This document shows positions 43,760 to 53,327 of a stretch of 64,000 nucleotides of DNA, in pieces. The position numbers and the translations under genes were made by a program. The stretch covers positions 310,001 through 374,000 of the forward strand of contig OX639991.1 of assembly GCA_951828585.1 (NCBI GenBank). The letters run 5' to 3'. The DNA is from Longimicrobiales bacterium. Its GTDB lineage: Bacteria > Gemmatimonadota > Gemmatimonadetes > Longimicrobiales > Gaopeijiaceae. The notes beneath the pieces are model-generated. The model was not told the DNA's origin, did no database searches, and was given only the letters and a program-made list of their open reading frames with translations. The first letter of the stretch is position 1. Each line of letters starts with the position of its first letter.

Positions 43760-44900
43760 ACATCTGGCTCCACGGAGACCCGCAAAACGCGGGCCAGCGG
43801 GCGGCGATCAGCCGCCCGCCCCCCGGGGCAGCCACGGGCGGTTGCCCCAGGAGCCATGATCGCGCCCTCGGCGCGGGAGCGGTCGAGGTCCTGCGGGACC
43901 GCCCGAATCATGCGTACGCACCCGCCGGGAAGACGGTTCGCGCCACTCTGGAAGTAGCGACGGCCGCTGCCCCGGAGGCCTGATCGTGCCCTCGGACGCG
44001 GGAGCCCGACGCGCCGCGTCCCAGGTCGCAGGAATCGCCATCACCTACAGTCAGGGGACCGTTGGGGGCGGTGTCAACAACCGCCGAAACGGCGATGTCC
44101 AACGGGTTCCAGGCCGTCCCGAAGGCGAGCCGGTCGCCGCCAGCGGTAGCCTCCGCCGCCGGCGTCCAACCGGTGCTCGATGTAGTCGGGGCCGGAGGTC
44201 CAGCGCCTCGTCCTGTTGCGCGCGCGGCATGACCCCGGAATTCGTGAAGCGTCATCCGAATCGCTCGGCTTGCCCGGCTTCCGAAACGCGCCCTATGGAG
44301 TGGTGACCAGGGCTGGCGAGGGACTCCCCCCCCTCGAGCCCCAACCGACCCGCGCTACAGATTATCGGGGGACACCGCCTCCCGAACCCGTTGATGGCGG
44401 TGTGCTCGTGCCTGTCGCGGACACTTCCGTGGGCTATTACGCCTCCGCGTCCCGCGACGGGGCTCGGCGGCCATTGTCTGCGAGTTCCGGGAGTTGGCGG
44501 GTAATCTGGGGCCGTAGAATCGCCCAGGATCGACGGATCTCGTGTCTCCGAGGGGTACGGGCAGGGTGCAAAACAGCGGCACGGCCAGCAAGCCGCGCCA
44601 TTGGCCGGGGGGTGATGGAGTGCCCGCCGCCCTCGCCGTGACTGACGTCCGCAGGTGCAGTCTCACGACCGTTCCGAGGCGCAAGCCAAGTCCGCGACTT
44701 CCGTGGATTGGCCGACGGGCCGCACCGCGGCTTCTTCGGTGATGTCCCATGGAGCCAAGGCAGAGGGGGGTAGGAAGGAATCAGTTTTCGGCTCCCCACT
44801 CCCCGACGAGGGGCTTGAGGAAGTTGGTGGAGCAGGTTTACGACATACCGATTGACTCCTCGGGCAGCCCCAAGAGCACGGAGCCATCATCCGAGATGCT
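43760..44900. other. 1.1-kb region without recognisable gene
   Basis: Short reading frames occur on both strands but none has a leader, ribosome site or familiar motif. Probably old, decayed sequence between mobile elements. Confidence 0.5.
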
Positions 44901-44902
44901 GA

Positions 44903-44938
44903 CCCACAGTAAGCCGGCAGGGGCCGGCCCTTCCATAT
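44903..44938. mobile_element. Solo 36-bp end of the 7514-9041-type IS110
   Basis: CCCACAGTAAGCCGGCAG followed by GGGCCGGCCCTTCCATAT matches 9006-9041 with one difference. No transposase is attached; it abuts an IS1182 remnant. Confidence 0.8.
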
Positions 44939-45530
44939 GTTGGATCTGGATGCGTTCTACGCGCCGTACGAGGGAGACGGGCGGCGGAACTCGCCGTACG
45001 ATCCGCAGATGATGGTGAAGGTGCTGGTCTACGGATACGCGACGGGCACTTTTTCGTCGCGGAAGCTGGCGACGAAACGGTGACGGACAACGCGAGCGAC
45101 CAGGGCCAGCTGGTCCCGATGGTCGACGCGGTGGCGCAGACATGTGGCGAGACGCCGGAGCAGGTCTTGGCGGACGCGGGCTATTGCAGCGAACCGAACC
45201 CGCAGGCGCTGAAGAAAGGAGCGGGGACATCGACGGCTATGTACCGCTGGCCCGTGAAGGCAAGACAGCCGCGGACCCCGATCCGAAGGAGTATCCCGCC
45301 AAGGCCCGCATGCCTGAGAAGCTGGCAAGCGACGAGGGCCGAAAACGGTTACGCACGCCGCAAATGGATGGCGGAGGCGCCCGTTGGGTGGATCGAGGAG
45401 GTGATGGGATTTCGAAGATTCAGCTTCCGGGGCCTGCGGAAGGTCGAAGCCGAGTGGACCCTCGTGTGTTCTGGCCGTTAACGTGAAGCGGCTGCATACC
45501 CTCCAGACGGCACGAGGCGGCGTTCGTTGC
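44939..45530 (+). pseudogene. IS1182-family transposase, internally deleted
   Basis: The N-terminal piece (LDLDAFYAPYEGDGRRNSPY, DPQMMVKVLVYGYATGTFSS) is joined near 45078 to a middle piece (VTDNASDQGQLVPMVDAVAQ, VLADAGYCSEPNP), with much of the catalytic core missing and a frame change. The C-terminus (WMAEAPVGWIEEVMGFRRFS) is followed by a second frameshift before LAVNVKRLHTL. Cannot encode an active enzyme. Confidence 0.82.
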
Positions 45531-46057
45531 CCCGCAACTACGCCCACCGGGGCTCCCACGGGTCTCCTGGGCCCCGATTCGGCACTGCGCCGCCCTCCTG
45601 TCCCGTCAGCGGCCCGGGTCCCCCATCCACTTACCCCCGAGTCTTTCGATCCTCCAGTGCCTTTCCCAGGTTCCCCCGTCACGTCCGTTACGCTTCTGCG
45701 GCGCAAGCTCCTAGCGTCCATGTCCTTTCGAGTCATCATGGCAAAGCGGGCTCCCCGGGGGGGTGTAGGGTGGCGTTGTGGAGTCTGCCGGACACGATGC
45801 GGGAAAGGGGACGGCACCGCAAGGGACGGAGCGGGACGGCCCCGAGGAGGAGCCCCGAATGATCCCAGACGCGGATCGACCTCCAGCAACGGCCCCGCCG
45901 TCGCGTTCCAGCAGTGTCGGCACTGGTCAAGACGCCTCTTTCGCGCGAAGTTTCGTGCGCGCAGATCGTGCAGTCCGTCAATCGGGAGGAATCGAATGAT
46001 GGCACGCACGAAACGAAGTCGGCGCAGCCGGAATTGGCCCCGCAGAGCACACAAGAG
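45531..46057. other. Non-coding stretch between IS1182 remnant and beta-propeller gene
   Basis: No supported gene on either strand. The last ~90 bases may hold the 3' untranslated region of the minus-strand beta-propeller gene. Confidence 0.5.
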
Positions 46058-47173
46058 TCAATTGCCTTCGACGGCGAGATACTGAACGGGAAAATGGAGC
46101 CCAGTTGTCTTGTCGCGACTGACCGCCAAGACGTGAAGACGACCTTGTGGATCCCTCCACGCTTGAGTCGGCCGCACGTAGAACGAAAGGTCCTTTCGTT
46201 CCATGACGCTCCCTTTGTCGTCCAAGACGATCAACTCGGAATAGAAATCCTCGGCTTCCGGGAGTAGGCCTTGTACGGTTGCCGGCAACCGGGCAATCGT
46301 CGCCAAGAAGCAACCACCTGAACCTGGGAGTGGCACGAACGAGGCCAGACTTGGATGACGCCAGCTAAACTTCCATCCACCGGATTCCAGCGGGGTCGCC
46401 ACCTCAGCAACATAGTCATAGAGGATATCAGTGTGCTTCCTCTGGTGGAGAAGCTCCGACTGTCCGAAAAGCATGAATTCGAACGGTACTCTCCGAACGT
46501 AAGCGAGCTTCCCGGCACCGGCTTCGGCAACATAACCATCGCTGTACCTCATTTGAAGGATGGGTTCCTCGAGATCCATGCGGATTTGTCCTAGGCCCCG
46601 CAGGTAATGTCCGTCCGAGCCATACACGTGTATGGCGTGATCCGACAAGGCGACGGTCCCGGCAACGACAAAGTCACCGTTATTCAGAACGAGAAAGTCC
46701 CTTCGCGAGGTGGGTGCAGGTTGCAATCGAACAGTTCGGTTCACGATACCAGTAGTATCAAACACATTAATACTTGCAGAATGATCAAGGACGGCGAATT
46801 CATTCTTCCTAGCACGCACGACAATTGGTGTCCCAAATTCACCGGGTCCTTCACCCCTCCTTCCGATCTGTCGGATGAAACCACCATCAAGACCAAGGTG
46901 TACTATAGAATTGCTCATCGCGTCGGCCACATAGATGCCAGCAGTGGGGTGCCGGGTGGCCCAAACCGCCAAGGCCATCAGTCGATCAGAGGCGGCGGTT
47001 TCAGGCGGCAAGTACCGCCATTCCTCGATCAGTTCGACCTCACCCGTAATCCCACATTCATCCAAATCCCCAAGCGATTCCCCTCCAAATGACACCGGAA
47101 ACGCGAGAACCACGGCGCCCATCGGCGTGGCCCACACCCACGATCGCGTTTTCTTCTTAGTGGTACGTGACAT
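46058..47173 (-). CDS. 6-bladed beta-propeller protein next to a small Cys-rich peptide gene
   Basis: 371 residues with AGGAGG upstream of ATG 47173. N-terminal hydrophobic leader (WVWATPMGAVVLAFPVSFGG) without a clear lipobox. Propeller signature GRRGEGPGEFGTPIVV, blades such as IYVADAMSNSIVHLGLDGGF, VFDTTGIVNRTVRL, IHVYGSDGHYLRGLGQI, and C-terminal AWRDPQGRLHVLAVSRDK. The coding strand is less GC-rich than nearby genes. It lies 53 bases downstream of the exported Cys-rich peptide gene, like the propeller-peptide pairs (NVEALA type) of Bacteroidota. Confidence 0.8.
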   Translation of the reverse strand: MSRTTKKKTRSWVWATPMGAVVLAFPVSFGGESLGDLDECGITGEVELIEEWRYLPPETAASDRLMALAVWATRHPTAGIYVADAMSNSIVHLGLDGGFIRQIGRRGEGPGEFGTPIVVRARKNEFAVLDHSASINVFDTTGIVNRTVRLQPAPTSRRDFLVLNNGDFVVAGTVALSDHAIHVYGSDGHYLRGLGQIRMDLEEPILQMRYSDGYVAEAGAGKLAYVRRVPFEFMLFGQSELLHQRKHTDILYDYVAEVATPLESGGWKFSWRHPSLASFVPLPGSGGCFLATIARLPATVQGLLPEAEDFYSELIVLDDKGSVMERKDLSFYVRPTQAWRDPQGRLHVLAVSRDKTTGLHFPVQYLAVEGN

Positions 47174-47226
47174 CGAAAAACACCTCCTGACTGAAGTTCA
47201 GAATACGTGATATCGGATTAGGCACT

Positions 47227-47487
47227 CTAGCCGTTGCCCCTAAGACGGGGGCGGGTGCGGGCGGGGGCGGTGGATGCCCACAGCAGAGCTTCCACCGCCC
47301 CCAGGCACCGCAAGGGGTTCGGACTCAAGAGCCTATCTTGCCCGGCACAGAAGATACAGGCTTCGACCGTGGGAGTGACGTCCCAACACGTCTGGCAACC
47401 TTGAGCTCGAGCCGTATCCGGCGTGATCGAACACAGCGCGAAAAGCGCCATTGACGTTGAGAGTGCTTTCAGCAAGCGCGTAAGCAT
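47227..47487 (-). CDS. Small exported Cys-rich peptide
   Basis: 86 residues, AAGGAGA seven bases upstream of the ATG. A classical signal peptide (LLKALSTSMALFALCSITPDTARA) is followed by GCQTCWDVTPTVEACIFCAG, giving CxxC and CxxC pairs plus a fifth Cys, then a basic tail. Unknown family. The gene arrangement, ahead of a beta-propeller, resembles NVEALA peptides of Bacteroidota, whose role is unknown. The C-terminal half (ALLWASTAPARTRPRLRG) may be non-native if the frame has shifted. Confidence 0.65.
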   Translation of the reverse strand: MLTRLLKALSTSMALFALCSITPDTARAQGCQTCWDVTPTVEACIFCAGQDRLLSPNPLRCLGAVEALLWASTAPARTRPRLRGNG

Positions 47488-48099
47488 GGTTCATCTCCTT
47501 GTTGATTGAACCGTGATACTGATTGACGAGCCCCAATCAAAAGCCCTCTGGACCGCCCACATCGGAAGTGAGCGATCCGGGAAGATGCATGATCAATAGG
47601 CATCCCACATTCCGCAAGGTCCCTACCCTTCAATGTTGCAAGCAAATGGGGTGGCCGATTCCGCCGCGACGCTCCAGAGGAGGTGGCGGGGTGGCAGCAG
47701 TTGCGCTGGGGTCACCGCTGAGATGGAGATTCTGTAAGGGGCCGCACCCGGAAACACTCAAGGCCCGCTCAAGTCGCCCTCTCCGCTCGCGGCAAGACCC
47801 CGCCAATCTGTGAGATTCCATTTCGAGGGTCCCTCCTTCGCCCAAGCGCTCGGCTCACAAGGGCCCTGGGCGGCCATCGCGTGGATCACATTGGCAAACC
47901 CGGCGTGATAGTCGCATCCCGTAGCTGTTTGCCCCGAAGGTTGGCGATTTGGCAGCGGGGGAGCAGCCGGGTCGGCATGGCGGCAGCCCTGACCTCGTCG
48001 TGCAGGGATTTCGCTGAAGTGCTGTAGCGCCGGTTGACTTGATCGTAGCTGGAAGGAGAGGAATGGCGCCATGGCTCCGCTTTCACGGACGGTTAGCTT
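47488..48099. other. Intergenic stretch left of IS1380
   Basis: Contains the upstream region of the peptide gene; no other gene is supported. Confidence 0.5.
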
Positions 48100-50145
48100 T
48101 TGGGGGTTGATGGTGTCTGATAGTGGTTAGCGACCCCGACGAAGCGAGCAGGCCGGAGAAGCCCGGAGAGCTTCCGCCGCCCAAGGCCTCTAACAGGATG
48201 GGCGGGTGCTCATCATCCCTCGCCCCGAAGATCTGGAACTCGGTGGAGGATGGCGAGCTTCGCCTAGCCCCAAAACAAGCGAGTTGGCCACGGGCGGCGG
48301 TTTTCGGTTGTTCGGATGGGTAAAGGGCGGACTTGGAGGTGGCATGGGGGGCGGTGTCGCGGGGTTGCAGGACGATGAACAGGGACTTCGGGGCCGGTTT
48401 TCCCGGCTGTTCCGAGGTCATTTTGGCTGCGGGCGACACCGGTCCCAGTGGAGGTGCGGCGGGGCGCGCGGGGAGGGTGGATAGGCTGCGCGGCGTCAGC
48501 CGAATCCGGTCTGGAACGCGGTCCGTTCGATCGTTCGCCATGCGCTGAACAGCCGGTCGGCCGAGGGCTGCCAGCCGATGATGCGGAGCGTCGTCTGCCG
48601 GGCCCGGCGGATGACCTGGCAGGGCAGCAGGATCATTTCGCGAACGAACGTCCTGAACTCCATGGCGACGTACTTCTTCCGGTCCGCCTTGAAGTGCATC
48701 ATCAGGGCGAACCAGCTCTTCAGGTTCCACGCCAGCGCCGCCATCACCATGTAGGCCCAGTTGCTCACCAGGTCGTAGACCGGTACCCGCATCGCGCCGA
48801 CCCCGCTCTTCAGCTGGGCCACCACGTTCTCCTGGTCGCAGCGGGCGTTGGCCAGGCGGACGACCTCGGCCGCGCTGATGTCCCTCCGGGTCGTGATGTA
48901 GAAGAAGTACCGGAGCTCGTCGATCAGGGCGTTCTCTCCCCTCATCCTGCTGATGTTCTTGCGCACGACGACCATCCGGTACGTCTCGCGGCACTTGCCC
49001 GGCCGGTATTCGTACTCGCCCACATGCTCGCAGTTCAGCCTCCTGTTCAGGTAGCCGCGCTCCCGCACGATCCGCTCCTTCACGTCCTCGCGCCTGCGCC
49101 GCGCCTTCCCCGTCCGGGAGGTGTAGCGCGGCCGGCGCTCCAGAGGCTTCCAGTCGCCCTCCTCCAGCGCCTCGGCCCGCTTCACCATCCCCGGCTGGGC
49201 GTCGTAGCCGAAGATGAAGTCCGCCTCCTCGCTCCAGCGGTCGAAGTGGGCCGTCAGCGAGAAGTCCGTGTCACCGCGCACGCACACCCGCTCGGCGTGG
49301 GGCGCCACCAGGCCGACCGCCCGGTCGATCCACTCCGCGGCGCCCGTGTGGCTGGGGACGTTGCCCGGCCGGTTCACCAAATAGAGCACCTCGCTCGTGT
49401 TGGCCAGCGAGACGATGAGCGGGTGGTAGCCCCACACCCCCTTGTAGGACATGTCCATCCCCTCCTTCTTCGTGCCCAGCGTGGGCGCCAGCGTCCCGTC
49501 CACGTCGATGTAGGCCACCGGGGCCAGCAGATCCCGGCCCCGGCCCAGCCACAGTTGCGGCCGCACCGCGTTGAAGGCCTCCTGCAGCTCGAGGACGTCC
49601 GCCTCGTCATAGCGCCGCGTGAAATCGCCCGCCGCCGTCGGGCTCGGGATCACCTCCGCCCCCAAAGCATCCATGTAGGCCGCGTTGTCGCGCAGGCTGC
49701 CCAGGTCCTCCAGCCGCGTGCCCCCGCACAGCAGGTTGTAGGGCGATGTTCAGCACATGGTCCGACTCGTGGTACGGCAGGTGCCTCTTCAGCAGCCCCA
49801 GGCGCCCGTTGATCTCGCCGGGCAGCCCGAGCTTCGACACCAGCCGCCGAACCACGCCGATGCCCCCGTAGCTCATCGCGTTGATCCGCGCCCCGATCTC
49901 ATAGCGGATCTTGCCGGACCCGAACACCGGCTTCGGCCCGGTGCCCCACCGCCTCCCTCTCGCGTGCCGCGCCTTCACCTTCCGCTTCCGCCGGGCACTG
50001 TTCCTGCGGCTCTGTCTGTGCGATATTGTCTTCACCGGAAAGGCCTCCTGGTTGCGTCCAGCGATATACGCCGGATCGTTCTAACTACAATCAGGATAAG
50101 CCTTTCCGGTACTTATTAGCAGACCCAAGGCAAGAACGTCCTTGT
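48100..50145 (-). mobile_element. IS1380-family element, type A, copy 1
   Basis: The transposase region is nearly identical to 62851-64000 on the other strand. The right end GGCAAGAACGTCCTTGT (50129-50145) matches the left end of copy 2. A weaker counterpart (GGTGTCTGATAGTGGTTAGC, 48112-48131) may be the other end, so the left border is approximate. Confidence 0.75.
48496..50035 (-). pseudogene. IS1380 transposase with a 1-base frameshift
   Basis: The gene starts at GTG 50035 (KTISHRQSRRNSARRKRK) and ends at 48496. Near 49741 an extra C (GCCCTACAACC against GCCTACAACC in copy 2) shifts the frame after SDHVLNIA. Both halves are otherwise well conserved (YIDVDGTLAPTLGTKKEG, VRGDTDFSLTAHFDRWSEEA, LRRYFFYITTR-like region), giving a DDE-type IS1380 enzyme if repaired. 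Either a recent mutation or a base-calling error in a C run. Confidence 0.88.
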
Positions 50146-50249
50146 ATTGGGACTAGTGTTATGTATCATAACTCTTTGCGCAGTGGATCGTCGTGTGGTA
50201 TCCTTCTCCCGTAGCCCTTCATGGAACCTCAATGGGAGAATGCGACGTC

Positions 50250-51338
50250 ATGGCGAATCACCACACGCGAGCGGTCCCGGAGATTGAAGACGGACAGCGG
50301 GAGGAGCTCGAACGCTGGCTGCGGCGGTCCAAGACCGGACAGGCCCTGGCGCTGCGCGCCCGGATCGTGCTGGCGTCGGCCGAGGGGGAGAGCGACATGG
50401 GCGTGGCGGCCCGGCTGGGCACGACGCGCGAAACGGTGGGCAAGTGGCGCCGGCGGTTCATCGAGAAGGGATGCGACGGGCTTCTGGACGAGCCGAGGCC
50501 GGGCGCCCCGCGCACGGTCAGCGACGCGGACGTCGAACGGGTGGTGACGATGACGCTCGAGGCGATGCCGCGGGGCGCCACGCAGTGGAGTACGCGCTCG
50601 ATGGCGAAGGCGTGCGGCATGAGTTCCGCGACGGTGAACCGGATCTGGCGGGCCTTCGGCCTGCAGCCGCACCGCATGGAGACCTTCAAGCTCTCGGCCG
50701 ACCCGCTGTTCATCGAAAAGGTGCGCGATGTCGTGGGGCTCTACATGGCCCCGCCGGAGCGGGCGGTCGTGCTCTGCGTGGACGAGAAGTCGCAGATCCA
50801 GGCGCTCGACCGCACCCAGCCGATGCTTCCGCTGCGTCCGGGGACGCCCGCCCGCCAGACCCACGACTACAAGCGCAACGGCACCACCTCGCTCTTCGCC
50901 GCCCTCGACATCGCTACCGGCGAGGTCATTGGAAAATGCTATCCGCGCCACCGGTCCGTCGAGTTCAGGAAGTTCCTCGCGGTCATCGAGAAGGCGGTGC
51001 CGAAGGAGATGGATGTCCATCTGGTCCTCGACAACTACGGCACCCACAGGACCGCGATGATCCACAAGTGGCTTCTCAGACACCCCCGCTTCCACCTGCA
51101 TTTCACCCCGACCAGCGCGTCATGGCTCAACCAGATCGAACGCTGGTTCGCCGAGATCACCAACAAGCAGATCCGGCGCGGGAGCTACCGGAGCACCCGC
51201 GAACTCGTGCAGGCCATCGAGGACTACCTGGCCGTCCACAACGAGGATCCCAAGCCCTTCGTCTGGACGAAGTCCGCGGACGACATCCTGGAATCCCTGA
51301 AGAGCTACTGCGAACGAATTACCGATGCGGAACACTAG
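50250..51338 (+). CDS. IS630-family transposase
   Basis: 362 residues. N-terminal helix-turn-helix pair ([40 protein letters not shown]) and the DDE catalytic residues in [37 protein letters not shown] and [20 protein letters not shown]. Intact. ATG 50250 follows GGGAGAATGCGACGTC; earlier in-frame ATGs (50232, 50193) are less likely. The element ends directly at an istB remnant, so it probably inserted in, or deleted part of, an older IS21. Element borders are not clear. Confidence 0.9.
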   Translation: MANHHTRAVPEIEDGQREELERWLRRSKTGQALALRARIVLASAEGESDMGVAARLGTTRETVGKWRRRFIEKGCDGLLDEPRPGAPRTVSDADVERVVTMTLEAMPRGATQWSTRSMAKACGMSSATVNRIWRAFGLQPHRMETFKLSADPLFIEKVRDVVGLYMAPPERAVVLCVDEKSQIQALDRTQPMLPLRPGTPARQTHDYKRNGTTSLFAALDIATGEVIGKCYPRHRSVEFRKFLAVIEKAVPKEMDVHLVLDNYGTHRTAMIHKWLLRHPRFHLHFTPTSASWLNQIERWFAEITNKQIRRGSYRSTRELVQAIEDYLAVHNEDPKPFVWTKSADDILESLKSYCERITDAEH

Positions 51339-51344
51339 CACGAT

Positions 51345-51600
51345 GTCGTCGGCGATCCCACCTTCGGCGACGCCATCCTCGACCGACTCCTCAACAACGC
51401 CCCACTGCATCACCCTCAAGGGCGCCTCGATGAGCAGGCTCTACGACTCGACAAAGACCGACTCCACACCCTAAGCTCCAACCCTCAACCCCCTCGCCCA
51501 GCGCCCCTATGGACCTCCGCTCCTCCAAGATGATCGGCATGACCTGGAATCTGCGATCGGCTTGCCGGAATCGGTGGTCGGCATCGCTGGAATGGGCAGA
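51345..51600 (+). pseudogene. istB: 3' remnant of a third IS21 (istB tail plus end repeats)
   Basis: Plus-strand translation gives HDVVGDPTFGDAILDRLLNN, then after a one-base shift ITLKGASMSRLYDSTKTD and stop, the IstB C-terminus. From 51500 the IS21 end units follow (TGATCGGCAT, GGAAT, then degenerate copies to about 51600). The rest of this copy is missing. Confidence 0.8.
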
Positions 51601-51709
51601 ACAAGGGCTATCGACTGGAGCGAAATCCTGCACGACGAGGTCATGGCGCCCGCCCGCCTCGGCCGGATGCTATCGACTTAGTGCTCGGTTGCGTTACATT
51701 GGTTGGGTC

Positions 51710-52891
51710 ATGGATACCGTCTCCGTCAGAGGCTCGCCCGGATCTGGGTGGTTCACGAATTACGGATTCGCGAAGTTGGCGAGTACGTGGTTCGCTGGGC
51801 TACTCGGGCTATACGCGGTCTATGCGCTGATCGCGTTCTATGGGTTGCCGTCTCGGTTCCCAAGTGCGGACAGGGCAATCATGGTATTGGGACCCAGTAC
51901 GATAGCGTTGGCTCTTCTCGTGTCGGCCGCGACATTCGCGGCATCTGCGATGCGGTTCCACCTGCTGACGGCGAGAGATGTTGAGCGTCGACGCATCTAC
52001 TGGGCGCAACTGGGGTTGTTTGGCTTGGGAGCCTACTTGCTGGTGGCCATTGGGGCACCTTTGGTCAGATCCATGTTGCCTGGGGGTAGTGATCTCCCGG
52101 CCGAGACTTTACTGCCATTCGCCGATAGGTTGAGTAGTTTGCGGCTAGTGGTCCCGATAGCGTTTGGTGTGTTTGCCGTGCTGTCTGGGGTTGCGGGTTC
52201 TTTGCTCGGGCGAACGATCTCACGATCGGTCCTGAAGTACGCTGGGACAGTACCCTGGATGGTATGCTTCGGCTTGGTCGGTACCTTCGCGGCGTCGTTT
52301 CTCGGCGCTGCGAGTCTGGCCGCGCAGCACGGCTTCCCATCAGTGTCGATCATCATTGTCCCTCTCATTACACCCCTAATCGTGGTCGCGGCGTTGGCCC
52401 GGCGTGAAGACTCCGGTTTTCGATCACACTTTCCACTAGGCAAAGAGCCATTTGATTCGGCTCCATTGGATCCGTCCACTGTGGATGAGATCCTCTCCCG
52501 AATGATCGAAACCCGGCCCACCGAGGACTCAGGGACAGCGACCACCATTACTGTAGAAGACGATGTGGCCGACTTGATTCATAGCATCCGACGCGTGGCT
52601 GGATCACGGCCTATGATGTCCCCGGCCCAAGTATCGGACATAGTGCAACACTTGGCGACAACGGATACTGAGGGGACGCAACCGGTCGCCGAGTCTTCCC
52701 CAAAGCACCTCTCTGCAGTTCGCATGGCCGAGTTCTCCTGTGCGTCTACTTCCCTTACCGCTGGTTTCCTGGTGATTGGTTCGATGGGTGGGCTCGTGCC
52801 GAGCATCTCGTCCGCCGCTATTTCCGGGATTGTCGGCGCCGCCATCGTTTTCTTCGTCCTTCCGCAATTTGCCAATCCTACCGTTACATGA
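51710..52891 (+). CDS. Multi-pass membrane protein of unknown function
   Basis: 393 residues, not recognised. Six hydrophobic helices lie in the first 240 residues (WFAGLLGLYAVYALIAFYGL; VLGPSTIALALLVSAATFAA; AQLGLFGLGAYLLVAIGAPL; LVVPIAFGVFAVLSGVAGSL; VPWMVCFGLVGTFAASFLGA; VSIIIVPLITPLIVVAALAR). A soluble stretch of ~130 residues follows, with a seventh helix or pair near the end (LTAGFLVIGSMGGLVPSISS onwards). Base composition is visibly less GC-rich than most of the window. It sits alone between an IS21 remnant and an IS5 element, so it may be acquired cargo or a chromosomal survivor. ATG 51710 is the natural start ahead of the first helix. Confidence 0.65.
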   Translation: MDTVSVRGSPGSGWFTNYGFAKLASTWFAGLLGLYAVYALIAFYGLPSRFPSADRAIMVLGPSTIALALLVSAATFAASAMRFHLLTARDVERRRIYWAQLGLFGLGAYLLVAIGAPLVRSMLPGGSDLPAETLLPFADRLSSLRLVVPIAFGVFAVLSGVAGSLLGRTISRSVLKYAGTVPWMVCFGLVGTFAASFLGAASLAAQHGFPSVSIIIVPLITPLIVVAALARREDSGFRSHFPLGKEPFDSAPLDPSTVDEILSRMIETRPTEDSGTATTITVEDDVADLIHSIRRVAGSRPMMSPAQVSDIVQHLATTDTEGTQPVAESSPKHLSAVRMAEFSCASTSLTAGFLVIGSMGGLVPSISSAAISGIVGAAIVFFVLPQFANPTVT

Positions 52892-53025
52892 GGGCACCTC
52901 GAAAAATAACTTCTTGCGCATGTTCAGAGACAACCCGGGGAGGGTTTACAAGACGGGCTTCCGGTGCGATATTGCATAAGGTATTCTGACAGCGTGGAAC
53001 GACACCGGAGACCGGGAGAAGACAA

Positions 53026-53327
53026 GTGGCACAAGCGCGCGATGGCAGTCAACTGAGTTTTGCGGATGTGGCGGCCGAAGGCAGACGGCGGAAGCTGGGG
53101 GAGAAGCGGGGCAGGCATCTGGCGATGATCGGGGAGCTGGTCCCGTGGGAAGACTTCCGGCCCGTGCTTGAGGCGGTCTGGCGGAAGGCCGGGGACGAGC
53201 GCAAGTCCGCGGCGGGCCGCAAGCCGTGGGACGCCGTGCTGATGTTCAAGGCGATCGTCCTGGGCGCGCTGTACAATCTGTCGGACGAGGCGCTCGAGCA
53301 CGAGATGGGGGACCGGCTGACCTTCAT
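53026..53327 (+). pseudogene. IS5-family transposase, N-terminal part
   Basis: Starts MAQARDGSQLSFADVAAEGR and runs through KPWDAVLMFKAIVLGALYNL to GDRLTF, cut by the IS1380 insertion. Joined to 55103-55880 across the duplicated TTCAT it restores one frame of about 359 residues. Confidence 0.88.

Noticed and set aside
43760-44900. Candidate cargo genes between IS110 and IS1182
   Set aside because: All frames are short, lack ribosome sites and show no motifs on either strand.
51710-52891. LptF/LptG lipopolysaccharide permease
   Set aside because: Helix spacing is partly similar, but the ~200-residue periplasmic jelly-roll between helices 3 and 4 is missing.
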